A DNA stretch of 35,952 bases from assembly GCA_903878125.1 (NCBI GenBank), contig CAIRGS010000276.1, forward strand, positions 1 to 35,952, written 5' to 3'. Origin of the DNA: an uncultured Nitrosomonadales bacterium. Its GTDB lineage: Bacteria > Pseudomonadota > Gammaproteobacteria > Burkholderiales > Gallionellaceae. The notes below the pieces were generated by a model, which ran no database searches, was not told the DNA's origin, and saw nothing but the letters and a program-made list of their open reading frames with translations. Every line of letters begins with the position of its first letter. Position 1 is the first letter of the stretch. Below are positions 20,455 through 28,782 of the stretch, piece by piece. The position numbers were made by a program, and so were the translations under genes.

Positions 20455-20973
20455 ATGCATCTAAATAACACTGAACTCCCCCACTTAATTAAGTTCTTGG
20501 TGGTTTCCACAATTTCTTTTTTTGTCGGTGCAATGCATGGCATGTTGCAGGTGATTCCGTCCATACGAGCCTGGCTGGATTCTATCGGCAGCCCTTATGG
20601 TGGCCCTGGGCACATGATAGATCCATTGGCACATGCACACATAAACTTAATCGGCGGGCTAGTAATATTGGCAATGGGAACCATGTATTATTTGCTGCCC
20701 ATAATTAGCGGAAAAGCAATTTACTCTTTACGCTTGATAAACCATTCGTTTTGGTGGACAACTATTGGGGTGTTTTATTTTTATATTACGCAAGTGGTAT
20801 TTGGCACCCTGGAAGGGAGTTTATTACTAGCAAATAACCTGCAAGCTATGGCACAAGTGCACCGCTATTATGGGCCCATCGTAGCCAGCGCAGGAATGAC
20901 CATGGCGACGGGGTTTTGCATCTATCTTGCTAACGTCTTATTCACACTTAAAAATAAAGACCGGAATCCTTAA
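20455..20973 (+). CDS. Four-helix protein resembling part of a heme-copper oxidase subunit I
   Basis: 172 aa, about four membrane helices. The segment MIDPLAHAHINLIGGLVILAMGTMYYLLP (about residues 54-82) resembles the heme-ligand helix of cbb3/NOR-type catalytic subunits, with His60 and His62 candidates for heme binding. No His-His CuB pair is present, so it cannot be a complete oxidase. Small proteins of this type are often auto-annotated as cbb3-type subunit I. It follows the terminator and has no visible SD, so expression may depend on readthrough or an unseen start. It converges with the minus-strand locus (13-bp gap). A heme-b carrying partner or sensor role is a guess. Confidence 0.65.
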   Translation: MHLNNTELPHLIKFLVVSTISFFVGAMHGMLQVIPSIRAWLDSIGSPYGGPGHMIDPLAHAHINLIGGLVILAMGTMYYLLPIISGKAIYSLRLINHSFWWTTIGVFYFYITQVVFGTLEGSLLLANNLQAMAQVHRYYGPIVASAGMTMATGFCIYLANVLFTLKNKDRNP

Positions 20974-20986
20974 GAACTGTTTATTG

Positions 20987-21415
20987 CTAAGGTGATAAGT
21001 TCATCGGAAAGCGCAGAACTCCTTCAGCACCGTTGCGCTTCATTTGCACCTGTAACACGGATCTGGTCCCTAGATCAACTTTCGCCGCCCTGCGGTAAAC
21101 ACCCACCTCCCCATCTTGAATTGCCTGTATCCATTGATCTTGGTCGTCAGTACGGATAGAAACCATAACGTCATGGATCGGCCCACGTTCACCAGTCACT
21201 ATCACCAAAAACTCGTTTACTCCAAGACGCGGTGGACTGGGCCTAGATTCAACTCGCACCTCCGCACCCTGCCATTTTTGCGGTTGCGTATCAGCAACTT
21301 GGTCTCCACCACATGCCGCTAACAGAACCAAGGGTATCAGCTTAGTATATTTGACATATGTTCTCCATAGTCGGTTAACCGGAGTAGGAAAATTATTTTT
21401 CAGCTTTGAGTTCAT
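20987..21415 (-). CDS. Lipoprotein with FixH/YtkA-like domain
   Basis: I choose ATG 21415 (MNSKLKNNFPTPVNRLW), giving 142 aa. The longer track version reads through the end of the upstream gene. A lipobox (LVLLAACGG) indicates an outer- or inner-membrane lipoprotein. The rest (RVESRPSPPRLGVNEFLVIVTGERGPIHDVMVSIRT) resembles an immunoglobulin-like FixH/YtkA-type domain. CcoH/FixH is an assembly factor normally encoded next to ccoG, and here the protein follows a CcoG-like gene with one small protein between. It is the last gene of the minus-strand locus and overlaps the 143-aa gene by 23 nt. Confidence 0.65.
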   Translation of the reverse strand: MNSKLKNNFPTPVNRLWRTYVKYTKLIPLVLLAACGGDQVADTQPQKWQGAEVRVESRPSPPRLGVNEFLVIVTGERGPIHDVMVSIRTDDQDQWIQAIQDGEVGVYRRAAKVDLGTRSVLQVQMKRNGAEGVLRFPMNLSP

Positions 21416-21824
21416 TGGATTGATCTTTATTATTTTTATCTGAATCCAGCGTGCCGCCAATTGACGATCCATATAGATTAACCATGAAACGAACAAAAGC
21501 GCTTCCGGCGGCAACATAAAATAAAGCTATGATAAACCCCCAGTCCACCCAAGGGCGCTCATCACCCGGACGAAGACCCCAAAAAGGGAAACTCAAACCC
21601 ACCGCAACCAATAACACCGCAACGGTCACTCCTATAAACCAATAGGGTATGTTTTTTTGTGACTCCGGAATGGTTTCTACCAGCTCCCAATCTTCAAGTC
21701 CTCGTTTAGCCATACGTTCTTCATCAGAAGCATAGCCAAAATGATCATCCGGCTTCTCACCCCAGCGCGGCTCATCTACTTTCGATAAGCCTTGAGCTTT
21801 CTCATCAATATCGCTGGCTATCAT
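21393..21824 (-). CDS. Two-helix membrane protein paralogous in part to the 221-aa protein of the locus
   Basis: 143 aa with a hydrophilic, acidic N-terminus (about 55 residues) and two helices around residues 60-82 and 95-117. The loop between them reads FPFWGLRPGDERPWVDWGFIIALFY. The 221-aa protein at 29665-30330 has IPLWGQRP, then about 100 extra residues, then PWWDKGFTIDLFY. The two therefore look related, with an insertion in one. A strong SD (AAGGAGAAAACT) precedes the start, which overlaps the ccoG-like stop by 4 nt. Function unknown; probably an accessory subunit or assembly protein of the oxidase. Confidence 0.65.
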   Translation of the reverse strand: MIASDIDEKAQGLSKVDEPRWGEKPDDHFGYASDEERMAKRGLEDWELVETIPESQKNIPYWFIGVTVAVLLVAVGLSFPFWGLRPGDERPWVDWGFIIALFYVAAGSAFVRFMVNLYGSSIGGTLDSDKNNKDQSNELKAEK

Positions 21825-23161
21825 AGTTTTCTCCTTTGTTCGGAAAAATGTTGAAGAGGGAATCGCCCCTTCCAGGTATCACCCGCAGTGACTTCCACCA
21901 CCACAGAATATAAGCCTCGTGGCAAATTCTGCGCGATGGAAAGCATAAGCGATTCTCGCCCGACCGGTGATAATTTAACGTCCTTAGCGCTAAGCTGGTA
22001 ACTACCCGACGGCAAACCTAACACACGCACATGAAGCTCCGCCGAGTGATACAGTTTATTGGAAAGCGCAATGCGATATTCTTGAACCGTGTGACCCTGC
22101 TGGATATCCGCATTACCCACTGCTACATGATAAGGTTGATATGACCATATTCCCCAAACAAACATCGCCGCACCCAATGCTACGAATGGGGTCGTCCAAC
22201 CCATTCTGGCAAACAATGAAATTGCGACGCCACGAAATTTATTTGCACTTTTATTCGTGCGCTCAAGCATATTAAAACGTAATAGCCCAGGGACTCCTTG
22301 TTTGTTATGCAAGCGATTGCAAGCATCAACGCAATCACCGCAATTGATACAACTGTCATAAATATCGGTTTTGCGCGGATCCAGATCGATAAAACAAGAA
22401 GTGACACAATAATTACACTTGGCGCATTCATCGCTGCGACTGGCATCGTATGCTATATGCAAGGTCTGCTTGGTTTTAAACGAATGCATCCAAACCCTGT
22501 AAATGCAGGCATAGCGGCACCAGAAATGTCTTATTACCGCAATGTCTATGAAAACGATCACGACACATACAGCGTAAATCCAATGCAGCGATCCCGCCAA
22601 CTTGGTATTTTCCTGCAATATTACAAAAGACCACACTACAATTGGCGGATAGAAATAAAATAATGGGATTAGCGCAAAAAACATAGACGCCCCCAAAAAT
22701 GCAACCCCAAGCAGCGTCCAATTCATGATCTTATTTTTGGCACCCGCGACTCGCGGCGCTTCGCCGGTTAAACTTACTTCGGCATGCTTACCTAATAGTT
22801 TGTGCGTAAGATTGTTAGCCCACTCGGCCATAGTATTCTGAGGACAAGCCCAACCGCAGAACACAGTACCTGCAGTCGAGTACAGCAACACCAAACTACT
22901 CGCCAAAAAAAGCCATGCCCCGGTTACCAAGGAAAAATCAGCCAGCCAGATCTGCCTATCAAGCACAACAAAGGCGGCCGCACCCGGATCAATACGGAAT
23001 AGGCCACTGGCCGGAATGAGTACCACAAGAATCAAGACCAGCATCTGCACCAACCGGCGCTTCCAACGGAATTCGGAATAGACTGACTTGGAACCTACGG
23101 CCGTGCCGATAACCTTGACCGGGATACTGGAAATGGATTTATATTTGACGCCGCTGGCCAT
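21821..23161 (-). CDS. ccoG: CcoG-like membrane ferredoxin (cbb3 oxidase maturation)
   Basis: 446 aa. Membrane helices alternate with Cys motifs: FCGWACPQNTMAEW (Cys102, Cys106), FWCRYACIYRVWMHSF, and two 4Fe-4S ferredoxin motifs, CAKCNYCVTSC and CINCGDCVDACN. The C-terminal ~90 residues form an immunoglobulin-like periplasmic domain, as in FixG/CcoG. CcoG is known as a cupric reductase supplying Cu(I) to cbb3 oxidases. It lies 6 bp after the spermidine-synthase-like gene and is coupled to the 143-aa gene. It is slightly shorter than typical CcoG, so a relaxed-specificity relative is possible. Confidence 0.85.
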   Translation of the reverse strand: MASGVKYKSISSIPVKVIGTAVGSKSVYSEFRWKRRLVQMLVLILVVLIPASGLFRIDPGAAAFVVLDRQIWLADFSLVTGAWLFLASSLVLLYSTAGTVFCGWACPQNTMAEWANNLTHKLLGKHAEVSLTGEAPRVAGAKNKIMNWTLLGVAFLGASMFFALIPLFYFYPPIVVWSFVILQENTKLAGSLHWIYAVCVVIVFIDIAVIRHFWCRYACIYRVWMHSFKTKQTLHIAYDASRSDECAKCNYCVTSCFIDLDPRKTDIYDSCINCGDCVDACNRLHNKQGVPGLLRFNMLERTNKSANKFRGVAISLFARMGWTTPFVALGAAMFVWGIWSYQPYHVAVGNADIQQGHTVQEYRIALSNKLYHSAELHVRVLGLPSGSYQLSAKDVKLSPVGRESLMLSIAQNLPRGLYSVVVEVTAGDTWKGRFPLQHFSEQRRKL

Positions 23162-23167
23162 AATTAG

Positions 23168-25783
23168 TTAATTCCCTGTCGCATTTGCTTCACGATCAAG
23201 CGGGCTCAGCTCCAGCAAACGCACACGGCTCAACTCCGCGTGCGCATCACCAGCTTTACGCTCAATTCGCCACAATGCACGCACCGCTTCTACGTGATAT
23301 GGATTAAGACGCAAAATTTTCTGCAACGCCTCTTTCTCGCTCAAACCATGCTCACGCGCCTGCGCTAAAGATGAAAACATATTATCAGCCAACGCATAAG
23401 CAATCCAGCGATCTTTTGCATTCGCCTTATACGCCAAGTGCGTCAGCTGGTTAGCCTGTTGCGTTGCGCCACGTGCAGCCGCAAGCCAGCTACGCGTCAT
23501 CAGCTCACTTGCTACGTAGGCACGTTCAAAAGCATCTTTATCGTTGTCGCGAATGCCAAGCAAATTTGCAGCGGCTTCCATTTTCGGCCTGGTTTTCAGC
23601 AAAAGCTGCAATAACTTTGTCACATCTAATTCACCTGCGTAGCGCGCGCGTGGCAGACGAAACTCAATCACTGGTGACCACTCGTCTTGCACCTGTTCCC
23701 GACTAGTCGGCATTGGCCCCCAATAGCGTCCCAGCCATGTCCACCCTCCCTCGCCAGCCGTCGCCTCATCCTGTTGCCCCAAGGGCATGCGCTGCAAATT
23801 ATGCAGCAACCCCTGCGCGCCCATAAACTTCTGCCGTGGGCCAACCAAGGCTAAATGCATTCCATCAAGAAATATTTGCGCATCTGGAAAAGCCAGCCGA
23901 AAGCTGTTAAAAATCACGTTTAACGATTTATTGTCGAATTGATTGAGCGCCAACCACTGAACAAATAGTCCATTTTCGCTTAGGCGATTACGCACGCGCT
24001 GAAATTGCTGCACTGATAATAAAGAACTTGAACCTGCCAAATCCGGATGAAACACGTCGCCGATTATAACGTCGTATTGATCCCGACTCGCGCTTAGAAA
24101 ATGCCGTACGTCGTCACGTTCCACTTTGGTTTGACGCAGAACGTCGCGATTTAATGGGGCAAATAAGCTCGCTGCAGAATTAATCGCGCCCTGCGACAAT
24201 TCAACAGCACTACGCTCTAAATCAGGAAACGCCAGAGAACCAGCCACGGAAATTCCGGTACCCAATCCGAGAAATAGTACCGCGCGCGGCTGTTCATGCA
24301 AGAGCAATGGAAGACGCGCTTGATTGGACTGCACGAACACCGCTGTAGGATCAGTTGAAGCATCCATTCTCTGCAAATCGGTCAGCAACACACGCTGCCC
24401 GTCTTGTTGCTCCACCACATGAGTCATCGAAATGGCGTCTTCGTAAAAATATAAATCCTTGCTTCCCGCTTGCGCCTGCGGCAATAGCATATTGACTGGC
24501 GGTAACTTTACAACTGGCCACGCTGCCATTAAAAAAAGCGGTACAGCAAGCCATGCGGTACGCGACTGTGCCCAAGTTAAACCCAGGATCAACAATGCCG
24601 AAGCAGCCACCACCACCGTAGCAGCGCTGCCCCAAACCGGAATCAGTACCACCCCTGCAACTACCGCGCCGAGAGCGGCGCCCAGTGAATTAGCTCCATA
24701 TAACCATACCCCACCGCCATTCGAACGGCTGTTTAACAACGGCAACCAAGCTCCAAGAGCCAGTGTAACCGGCAGAGTTACCAGCGCAAGCAATAACCCT
24801 TGCATTCTCAATGCTCCAAATAAAGAAGCAAACTCAGCTCGCTCCACCCATGCAGAAAGTGCAGGCAGCAACCATAGACTTAATACGGTAAATCCTCCAG
24901 CAATAATGGGCAGGGTTACAAACCATGCTTGCCTGTGCTGGCGTGGCGCGATCAAGCTGCCTATACCGATTCCCAACAGAAATGACGCCAGAATCACTGT
25001 CAGCACATACTCGGTGCGTAGCATCACCATGCCGAATAATCGTGTCCACGCTATTTGCAAGGTCAGACTTGCCGCACCAATCCCGGCATAGGCAAACAGA
25101 AAAGCTAAACGCGGTCGGCTTGCACTGATGCTTTTCTCGGTAACCTGCGCTGTGGTGTACCGCGATGAAAGCAGCAACAGCGCAACCACTCCCAAACAGC
25201 CAATCGCGGCAACCACTCTGACCGCCGAGACCCAACCCATGGCAGGCAGCAACCAAAGTGGTAACAATGCGCCACAAGCAGCACCTAGCGTATTTAAACC
25301 GTAAATCTTCCCCAGCTGCTCCGGCTTATTCCCCAGGGATGCTAAAATCAACGGAAACCCTGCCCCCATGATGAAAGCCGGGAACAACAGCAAACACAAT
25401 GCAACACTAGCAATAAGACCATACCATTGAAATAGCGAGAGTTGAGCCGCAGCGCCTTCCATTCCCGCCGACGTCATTTGCAGAATCAAAGGCAGGAGTA
25501 GGGCGTAAACAGCAATACCACCTTCCAATGCAGCCAGTAACAACAACGGCCTTTTGATTTGGGGAGCCCGGCGTACTGCAAATAAACTTCCCGCTCCCAG
25601 CCCCCCCATAAATGCGGCGACGGTCAGCACCACCGCAAAAATACTTACACCGAATTGCAAAGAAAGTATGCGCGCCCACAATACCTCATATGCCACGCTA
25701 GTCAGACCGAATAATCCATACAGTACTGCCAGCGGCCAGTAACTACGCTTTGAAATTAATGATAGTGACTCTTTCACCAGCAT
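23168..25783 (-). CDS. Large membrane protein fused to a spermidine-synthase-like methyltransferase-fold domain
   Basis: 871 aa. Residues about 15-430 hold many hydrophobic helices, transporter-like, with two similar halves (GFPLILASL... and GAWLPLLNS...). Residues about 450-700 form a spermidine-synthase-like Rossmann domain (AVLFLGLGTGISVAGSL; SAVELSQGAI; YDVIIGDVFHPD; GLFVQWLALNQFD). The C-terminal ~130 residues are helical and TPR-like. The GDVFHPD segment replaces the usual catalytic DxxDP-type motif, so real polyamine synthesis is doubtful. This architecture is widespread as 'fused MFS/spermidine synthase' with no settled function. It sits inside the oxidase locus directly upstream of ccoG. 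The SD is weak (AAGG). Confidence 0.8.
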   Translation of the reverse strand: MLVKESLSLISKRSYWPLAVLYGLFGLTSVAYEVLWARILSLQFGVSIFAVVLTVAAFMGGLGAGSLFAVRRAPQIKRPLLLLAALEGGIAVYALLLPLILQMTSAGMEGAAAQLSLFQWYGLIASVALCLLLFPAFIMGAGFPLILASLGNKPEQLGKIYGLNTLGAACGALLPLWLLPAMGWVSAVRVVAAIGCLGVVALLLLSSRYTTAQVTEKSISASRPRLAFLFAYAGIGAASLTLQIAWTRLFGMVMLRTEYVLTVILASFLLGIGIGSLIAPRQHRQAWFVTLPIIAGGFTVLSLWLLPALSAWVERAEFASLFGALRMQGLLLALVTLPVTLALGAWLPLLNSRSNGGGVWLYGANSLGAALGAVVAGVVLIPVWGSAATVVVAASALLILGLTWAQSRTAWLAVPLFLMAAWPVVKLPPVNMLLPQAQAGSKDLYFYEDAISMTHVVEQQDGQRVLLTDLQRMDASTDPTAVFVQSNQARLPLLLHEQPRAVLFLGLGTGISVAGSLAFPDLERSAVELSQGAINSAASLFAPLNRDVLRQTKVERDDVRHFLSASRDQYDVIIGDVFHPDLAGSSSLLSVQQFQRVRNRLSENGLFVQWLALNQFDNKSLNVIFNSFRLAFPDAQIFLDGMHLALVGPRQKFMGAQGLLHNLQRMPLGQQDEATAGEGGWTWLGRYWGPMPTSREQVQDEWSPVIEFRLPRARYAGELDVTKLLQLLLKTRPKMEAAANLLGIRDNDKDAFERAYVASELMTRSWLAAARGATQQANQLTHLAYKANAKDRWIAYALADNMFSSLAQAREHGLSEKEALQKILRLNPYHVEAVRALWRIERKAGDAHAELSRVRLLELSPLDREANATGN

Positions 25784-26127
25784 GACCGAACCTTAATATG
25801 CAGCAATATAATTAAAACGAATGCCGGTAATAGCGCAAGAATGTGTAATTCAAATTTGTTAAGTAACAACCTGGTTTTATCTGCAGATAATGACTTTACC
25901 CGGCTAAGCCGAGCGTGAATGCAATCTACTATCGCAACAAATTCATCGAAGAGCCAGCTAGACAATCAGTGGAAGCGGGACAGAGGCATCGTTCAATACG
26001 CACAAGCGCAGCGCTAAAACGAACTATAAACATCGAAGCATAAAAAGTGCTTCATTGATTTTTTTTAGCAACAGATGCGGGGCTAAGCGTCGACAATAAT
26101 AAAAAGCTGCATCGTTCTATAACTAAA
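25784..26127 (-). other. 344-bp spacer within the oxidase locus
   Basis: No supported gene. The track ORF 25774-25965 (63 aa) overlaps the start of the large downstream gene and has no SD, so I treat it as spurious, though it does encode one hydrophobic segment. A perfect stem GAAGCA-TAAAAAG-TGCTTC (26035-26053) is followed on the + strand by TTTTTTTT. That is the wrong orientation to terminate the minus-strand transcript. The spacer likely holds a promoter for the spermidine-synthase-like/ccoG unit, for example TTGCGC-18-TAATTA on the minus strand, but the match is modest. Confidence 0.4.
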
Positions 26128-26514
26128 TTAAAAGGGATAAAACCAAATAACGCCCACAATAGCGTGAACAAAAGCCAGCGTGATAGTTAGCCCGGCAGAA
26201 ATCATATGCAGCATAAATACTTGCTTACCATATATCCCCATTGCGATGCCCAGCGCCCCAGTAATTAGAAGCAGGATTAATAATGGCACGCCCAATAAAA
26301 ACATAGTCAAATGCTTTTTTTGTATAGTTGAGGGCTTATCTATATTAATCTTGCTAGCTTGCTGTTCAAACGCCTCCATCACCTTAGCGCTATCGCCCTT
26401 CTGTTCGTTATCATCAGCTAGCGCTGGAATCGCGCAAAATAAAAACAACAACGCCGTAACCAGCCAGCACGCTATTAAACTTGGATTGGAGCCACCCCTT
26501 ACACTCGCCATCAT
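26128..26514 (-). CDS. Membrane protein with signal-like N-terminus and a two-helix C-terminal part
   Basis: 128 aa. An N-terminal hydrophobic segment ending in PALAD looks like a signal peptide, followed by a charged stretch (about residues 34-65) and then two helices (LTMFLLGVPLLILLLITGALGIAMGIY and MLHMISAGLTITLAFVHAIVGVIWF). Two histidines in the last helix are 14 residues apart. This spacing suits a heme-b pair only in combination with another helix, so any heme role is speculative. It is the last gene of a tightly coupled run and overlaps the 84-aa gene by 4 nt. Family not recognised. Confidence 0.6.
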   Translation of the reverse strand: MMASVRGGSNPSLIACWLVTALLFLFCAIPALADDNEQKGDSAKVMEAFEQQASKINIDKPSTIQKKHLTMFLLGVPLLILLLITGALGIAMGIYGKQVFMLHMISAGLTITLAFVHAIVGVIWFYPF

Positions 26515-26765
26515 TTCTCACTCTCGACTGAAATTGTCTGCTGCTCTTTCGGATCGGTTTTGCTTTCCGCGTAGTGCCATGTCAACACCGCCAACAGGAT
26601 AAAGGGAACAAAAATTACACCCAACAGGAATAAAAAAATATACCAGAGCGTATCAATATGCACGTGAAGGAAACGGTAGCTATCAACTGCATAGCTCATC
26701 TTTATCGCAGACAATGAGAGACCAAGAACCATTCCCAGCTGCCACAAAATTTTGAGCACTCTCAC
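26511..26765 (-). CDS. Small membrane protein (84 aa)
   Basis: A signal-like N-terminus (ILWQLGMVLGLSLSAIKMSYAVD) is followed by one membrane helix (LWYIFLFLLGVIFVPFILLAVLTW) and a charged tail. Both ends overlap neighbours by 4 nt (the SUMF1-like gene and the 128-aa gene), so it is co-translated with them. Family not recognised; its place argues for a role in the same membrane complex. Confidence 0.6.
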   Translation of the reverse strand: MRVLKILWQLGMVLGLSLSAIKMSYAVDSYRFLHVHIDTLWYIFLFLLGVIFVPFILLAVLTWHYAESKTDPKEQQTISVESEK

Positions 26766-27826
26766 CGTCTTTTGTCCTTCACCCCGGGATTACTGGCACA
26801 GCGGAACCCGAAAAAATCGGATGCATAGTTTGCAAAAGCGAAATTTCGATGAAATACTGAAGAGGAGAATGGATCCCCCTTCCATGAGCCACCACGCAAT
26901 ACCTTGTATTTCCCCCCAGTCGGCACAAGCTCAACCTCTTTTGTATTTGTCGCCTGCACAATTTTTCCTTTAAACAAATCTGCCGGCGCGTCGGATCCAG
27001 GATAAGGTGCAAAATCATCTGCTGTCCACTCATTTACGTTACCCGCCATATCCATTACTCCATAGGGGCTAACGCCGTTTGGATAAGCATTCACATTAGT
27101 TGTAGACCCTACATTGTAATAAGTGTTCAACCGCTCCGGTTCCATCTTATTACCCCACGGCCAGCGCCTTCCATCAGTTCCACGCCCGGACTTTTCCCAT
27201 TCCGCTTCATAAGGAAGTCGTTTGCCTGACCACTTAGCATAAGCTGTTGCATCGTACCAAGAGACCATAGTAACGGGGCGCAACGCTTCGCCTGAAGGAA
27301 TTTTTCCTTTTTTCCAGTTCAGCGGCGGACGACGTGAAGTAGCGACTACAAATTTAGCATATTGCGCATTAGTTACAGGATATTTGTCTATCCAGTAGGC
27401 GGGTAATTTAACTGTATGCTTCGGACGATTTTGTGCATCTGCACGTTCTAAATCTGTACCCATCGAAAAAGTGCCCTCAGGGATCAATACCATACTCTCT
27501 ACTTCGAGCCACTCATCTTTGGAGAGCAAGCTTTCAATTTCTGTAGCGTTATATCCTACCGCATGTTTTTTCTCTGCCTCATGCACACTATGCAATACTA
27601 AATCCTCACCAGCAGCACGTATATGGGATGATTCATCTTTCAATTCGTAGGTTACGCGTGTGCGCATTTCGCCCATACGATCGAACCCTTGATTCACAAC
27701 ATACAAGGTAATCCCAATTGCCAACAAGACAAAGCAAATTACAAAGGTAGCCGATAAGTAACGTTTGCGTCGTGCATAATCTGCAACAGGAAGCACAGTT
27801 TTTCTGTTCGCAGAAGTAACTGTCAT
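26762..27826 (-). CDS. Membrane-anchored SUMF1/formylglycine-generating-enzyme-fold protein without catalytic cysteines
   Basis: 354 aa: cytoplasmic N-terminus, one helix (about residues 24-45), a linker, and a SUMF1 domain from about residue 110 (MVLIPEGTFSMGTD, YPVTNAQYAKFV, RLPYEAEWEKSGRG, YGVMDMAGNVNEWTAD, VLRGGSWKG, FGFRCA). In true formylglycine-generating enzymes the active cysteines follow the RGGS segment. Here the stretch after GGSWKGDPFSSS has none, so sulfatase activation is unlikely. The fold is also used in NirV-type proteins near denitrification genes and as a structural domain. Expected location is periplasm-facing. It abuts the 156-aa gene with no gap, inside a run of four-nucleotide overlaps. 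Confidence 0.8.
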   Translation of the reverse strand: MTVTSANRKTVLPVADYARRKRYLSATFVICFVLLAIGITLYVVNQGFDRMGEMRTRVTYELKDESSHIRAAGEDLVLHSVHEAEKKHAVGYNATEIESLLSKDEWLEVESMVLIPEGTFSMGTDLERADAQNRPKHTVKLPAYWIDKYPVTNAQYAKFVVATSRRPPLNWKKGKIPSGEALRPVTMVSWYDATAYAKWSGKRLPYEAEWEKSGRGTDGRRWPWGNKMEPERLNTYYNVGSTTNVNAYPNGVSPYGVMDMAGNVNEWTADDFAPYPGSDAPADLFKGKIVQATNTKEVELVPTGGKYKVLRGGSWKGDPFSSSVFHRNFAFANYASDFFGFRCASNPGVKDKRR

Positions 27827-28297
27827 CTAAATATCACCTTCTCTATTACTGGCACGTTGCTTATATAAAATATCTTGGGGACTTCTCCCGTATGTTTTTT
27901 TCACCATGATTTCACCCATGACCCCGCCGAAGGCTGCCGAAGTCATTACTACAGTCACATACAAAGCCCACATGCCAAATGGCATTATCGACGTATCTTC
28001 CGGAACTGTATTTATATAGGTGCTTTCCAAGTAGCCAATCGATTTAACTATAAGTGGCGGGAAATAACACAGCCATTTTCCGCCAAGTCCAAAAATAACA
28101 GCAACCAATACACCGACGAAAAAAGGTAGCACCAACATATCGATGACCCACAGGCCATTGAAGTCAAGAATGCCGCGAAATAACTCGATTTTTACTCCAA
28201 GTAAACGGTCGCCAAAGTAATTCAGCGCACAACCCATGATAACTGCCACCAGCCCGTTGAAAAATCGGGCTCTGGTCAAAGGAGTCAATTTACTCAT
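27827..28297 (-). CDS. Four-helix membrane protein (156 aa)
   Basis: About four helices: FFNGLVAVIMGCALNYFGDRLL, WVIDMLVLPFFVGVLVAVIFGLG, a short hydrophobic stretch near residues 72-85, and MWALYVTVVMTSAAFGGVMGEIM. A basic C-terminal tail (KKTYGRSPQDILYKQRASNREGDI) is probably cytoplasmic. It starts on the stop of the cytochrome gene (4-nt overlap) and ends next to the SUMF1-like start. I do not recognise the family. Its strict embedding in the oxidase run suggests a subunit. Confidence 0.65.
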   Translation of the reverse strand: MSKLTPLTRARFFNGLVAVIMGCALNYFGDRLLGVKIELFRGILDFNGLWVIDMLVLPFFVGVLVAVIFGLGGKWLCYFPPLIVKSIGYLESTYINTVPEDTSIMPFGMWALYVTVVMTSAAFGGVMGEIMVKKTYGRSPQDILYKQRASNREGDI

Positions 28298-28782
28298 GGT
28301 CGATACTCTTGACCAGTAAGTACTTCACGTTCAGCTTTACGCGTTTCTTCAAGATACCAGTCTTGTACCTTCAGGCTTGCCATATAGCGCGCCAGAAGTC
28401 GCCTTTCACTTTCAGGCAGATGCGCATACGATCGCATTTGATATTCTTTCTTTAAGCGGGATGGCAATATTGCTTGAGGATTTGTTGCTGAAAAATACTG
28501 GTAAAACCACTCTTCACTTCGCAAGGATCCCATGCCGTCCAATATCGGAGCGGGAACGGCTTTCATAAGGTCCCGCACCGTCCATAATGAATGGCAGCTT
28601 TTACAATTTTGTTGGCGATAGACATCCATAGCAGCGCGTTCCAAAGTAGCAGGTGCGGTGCTGTAATAAGGAATACCTTTATCGACTTCCTGAATAGTAT
28701 TGAGGCGCCATAGATTACGCCCCATAAAACCAACAACTACAATTGTAATTACCAAAAAAACGATTTTTTCGCCTTGTTTCAT
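28294..28782 (-). CDS. Membrane-anchored monoheme cytochrome c
   Basis: 162 aa with an uncleaved N-terminal anchor (IVFLVITIVVVGFMGRNLWRL). One heme site is present, C60-K-S-C63-H64 in QQNCKSCHSLWTV. Met116 in KKEYQMRSYAHL is the likely distal ligand. The C-terminal half (YFSATNPQAILPSRLKKEYQM) resembles the class of cytochromes in CcoO/CcoP. It could take the electron-entry place of the missing diheme CcoP. Coupled by 4-nt overlaps on both sides. Confidence 0.85.
   Translation of the reverse strand: MKQGEKIVFLVITIVVVGFMGRNLWRLNTIQEVDKGIPYYSTAPATLERAAMDVYRQQNCKSCHSLWTVRDLMKAVPAPILDGMGSLRSEEWFYQYFSATNPQAILPSRLKKEYQMRSYAHLPESERRLLARYMASLKVQDWYLEETRKAEREVLTGQEYRP

Noticed and set aside
24459-25091. 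210-aa + strand ORF inside the large fusion gene
   Set aside because: Low-complexity Ala/Thr/Pro composition and antisense to a well supported gene.
25774-25965. 63-aa minus-strand ORF upstream of the spermidine-synthase-like gene
   Set aside because: It overlaps that gene's start, lacks an SD and has only one hydrophobic stretch; most likely chance.
26035-26066. Hairpin plus T8 run as a terminator
   Set aside because: The T-run follows the stem only on the + strand, where no gene is transcribed toward it; on the minus strand it is an A-run.
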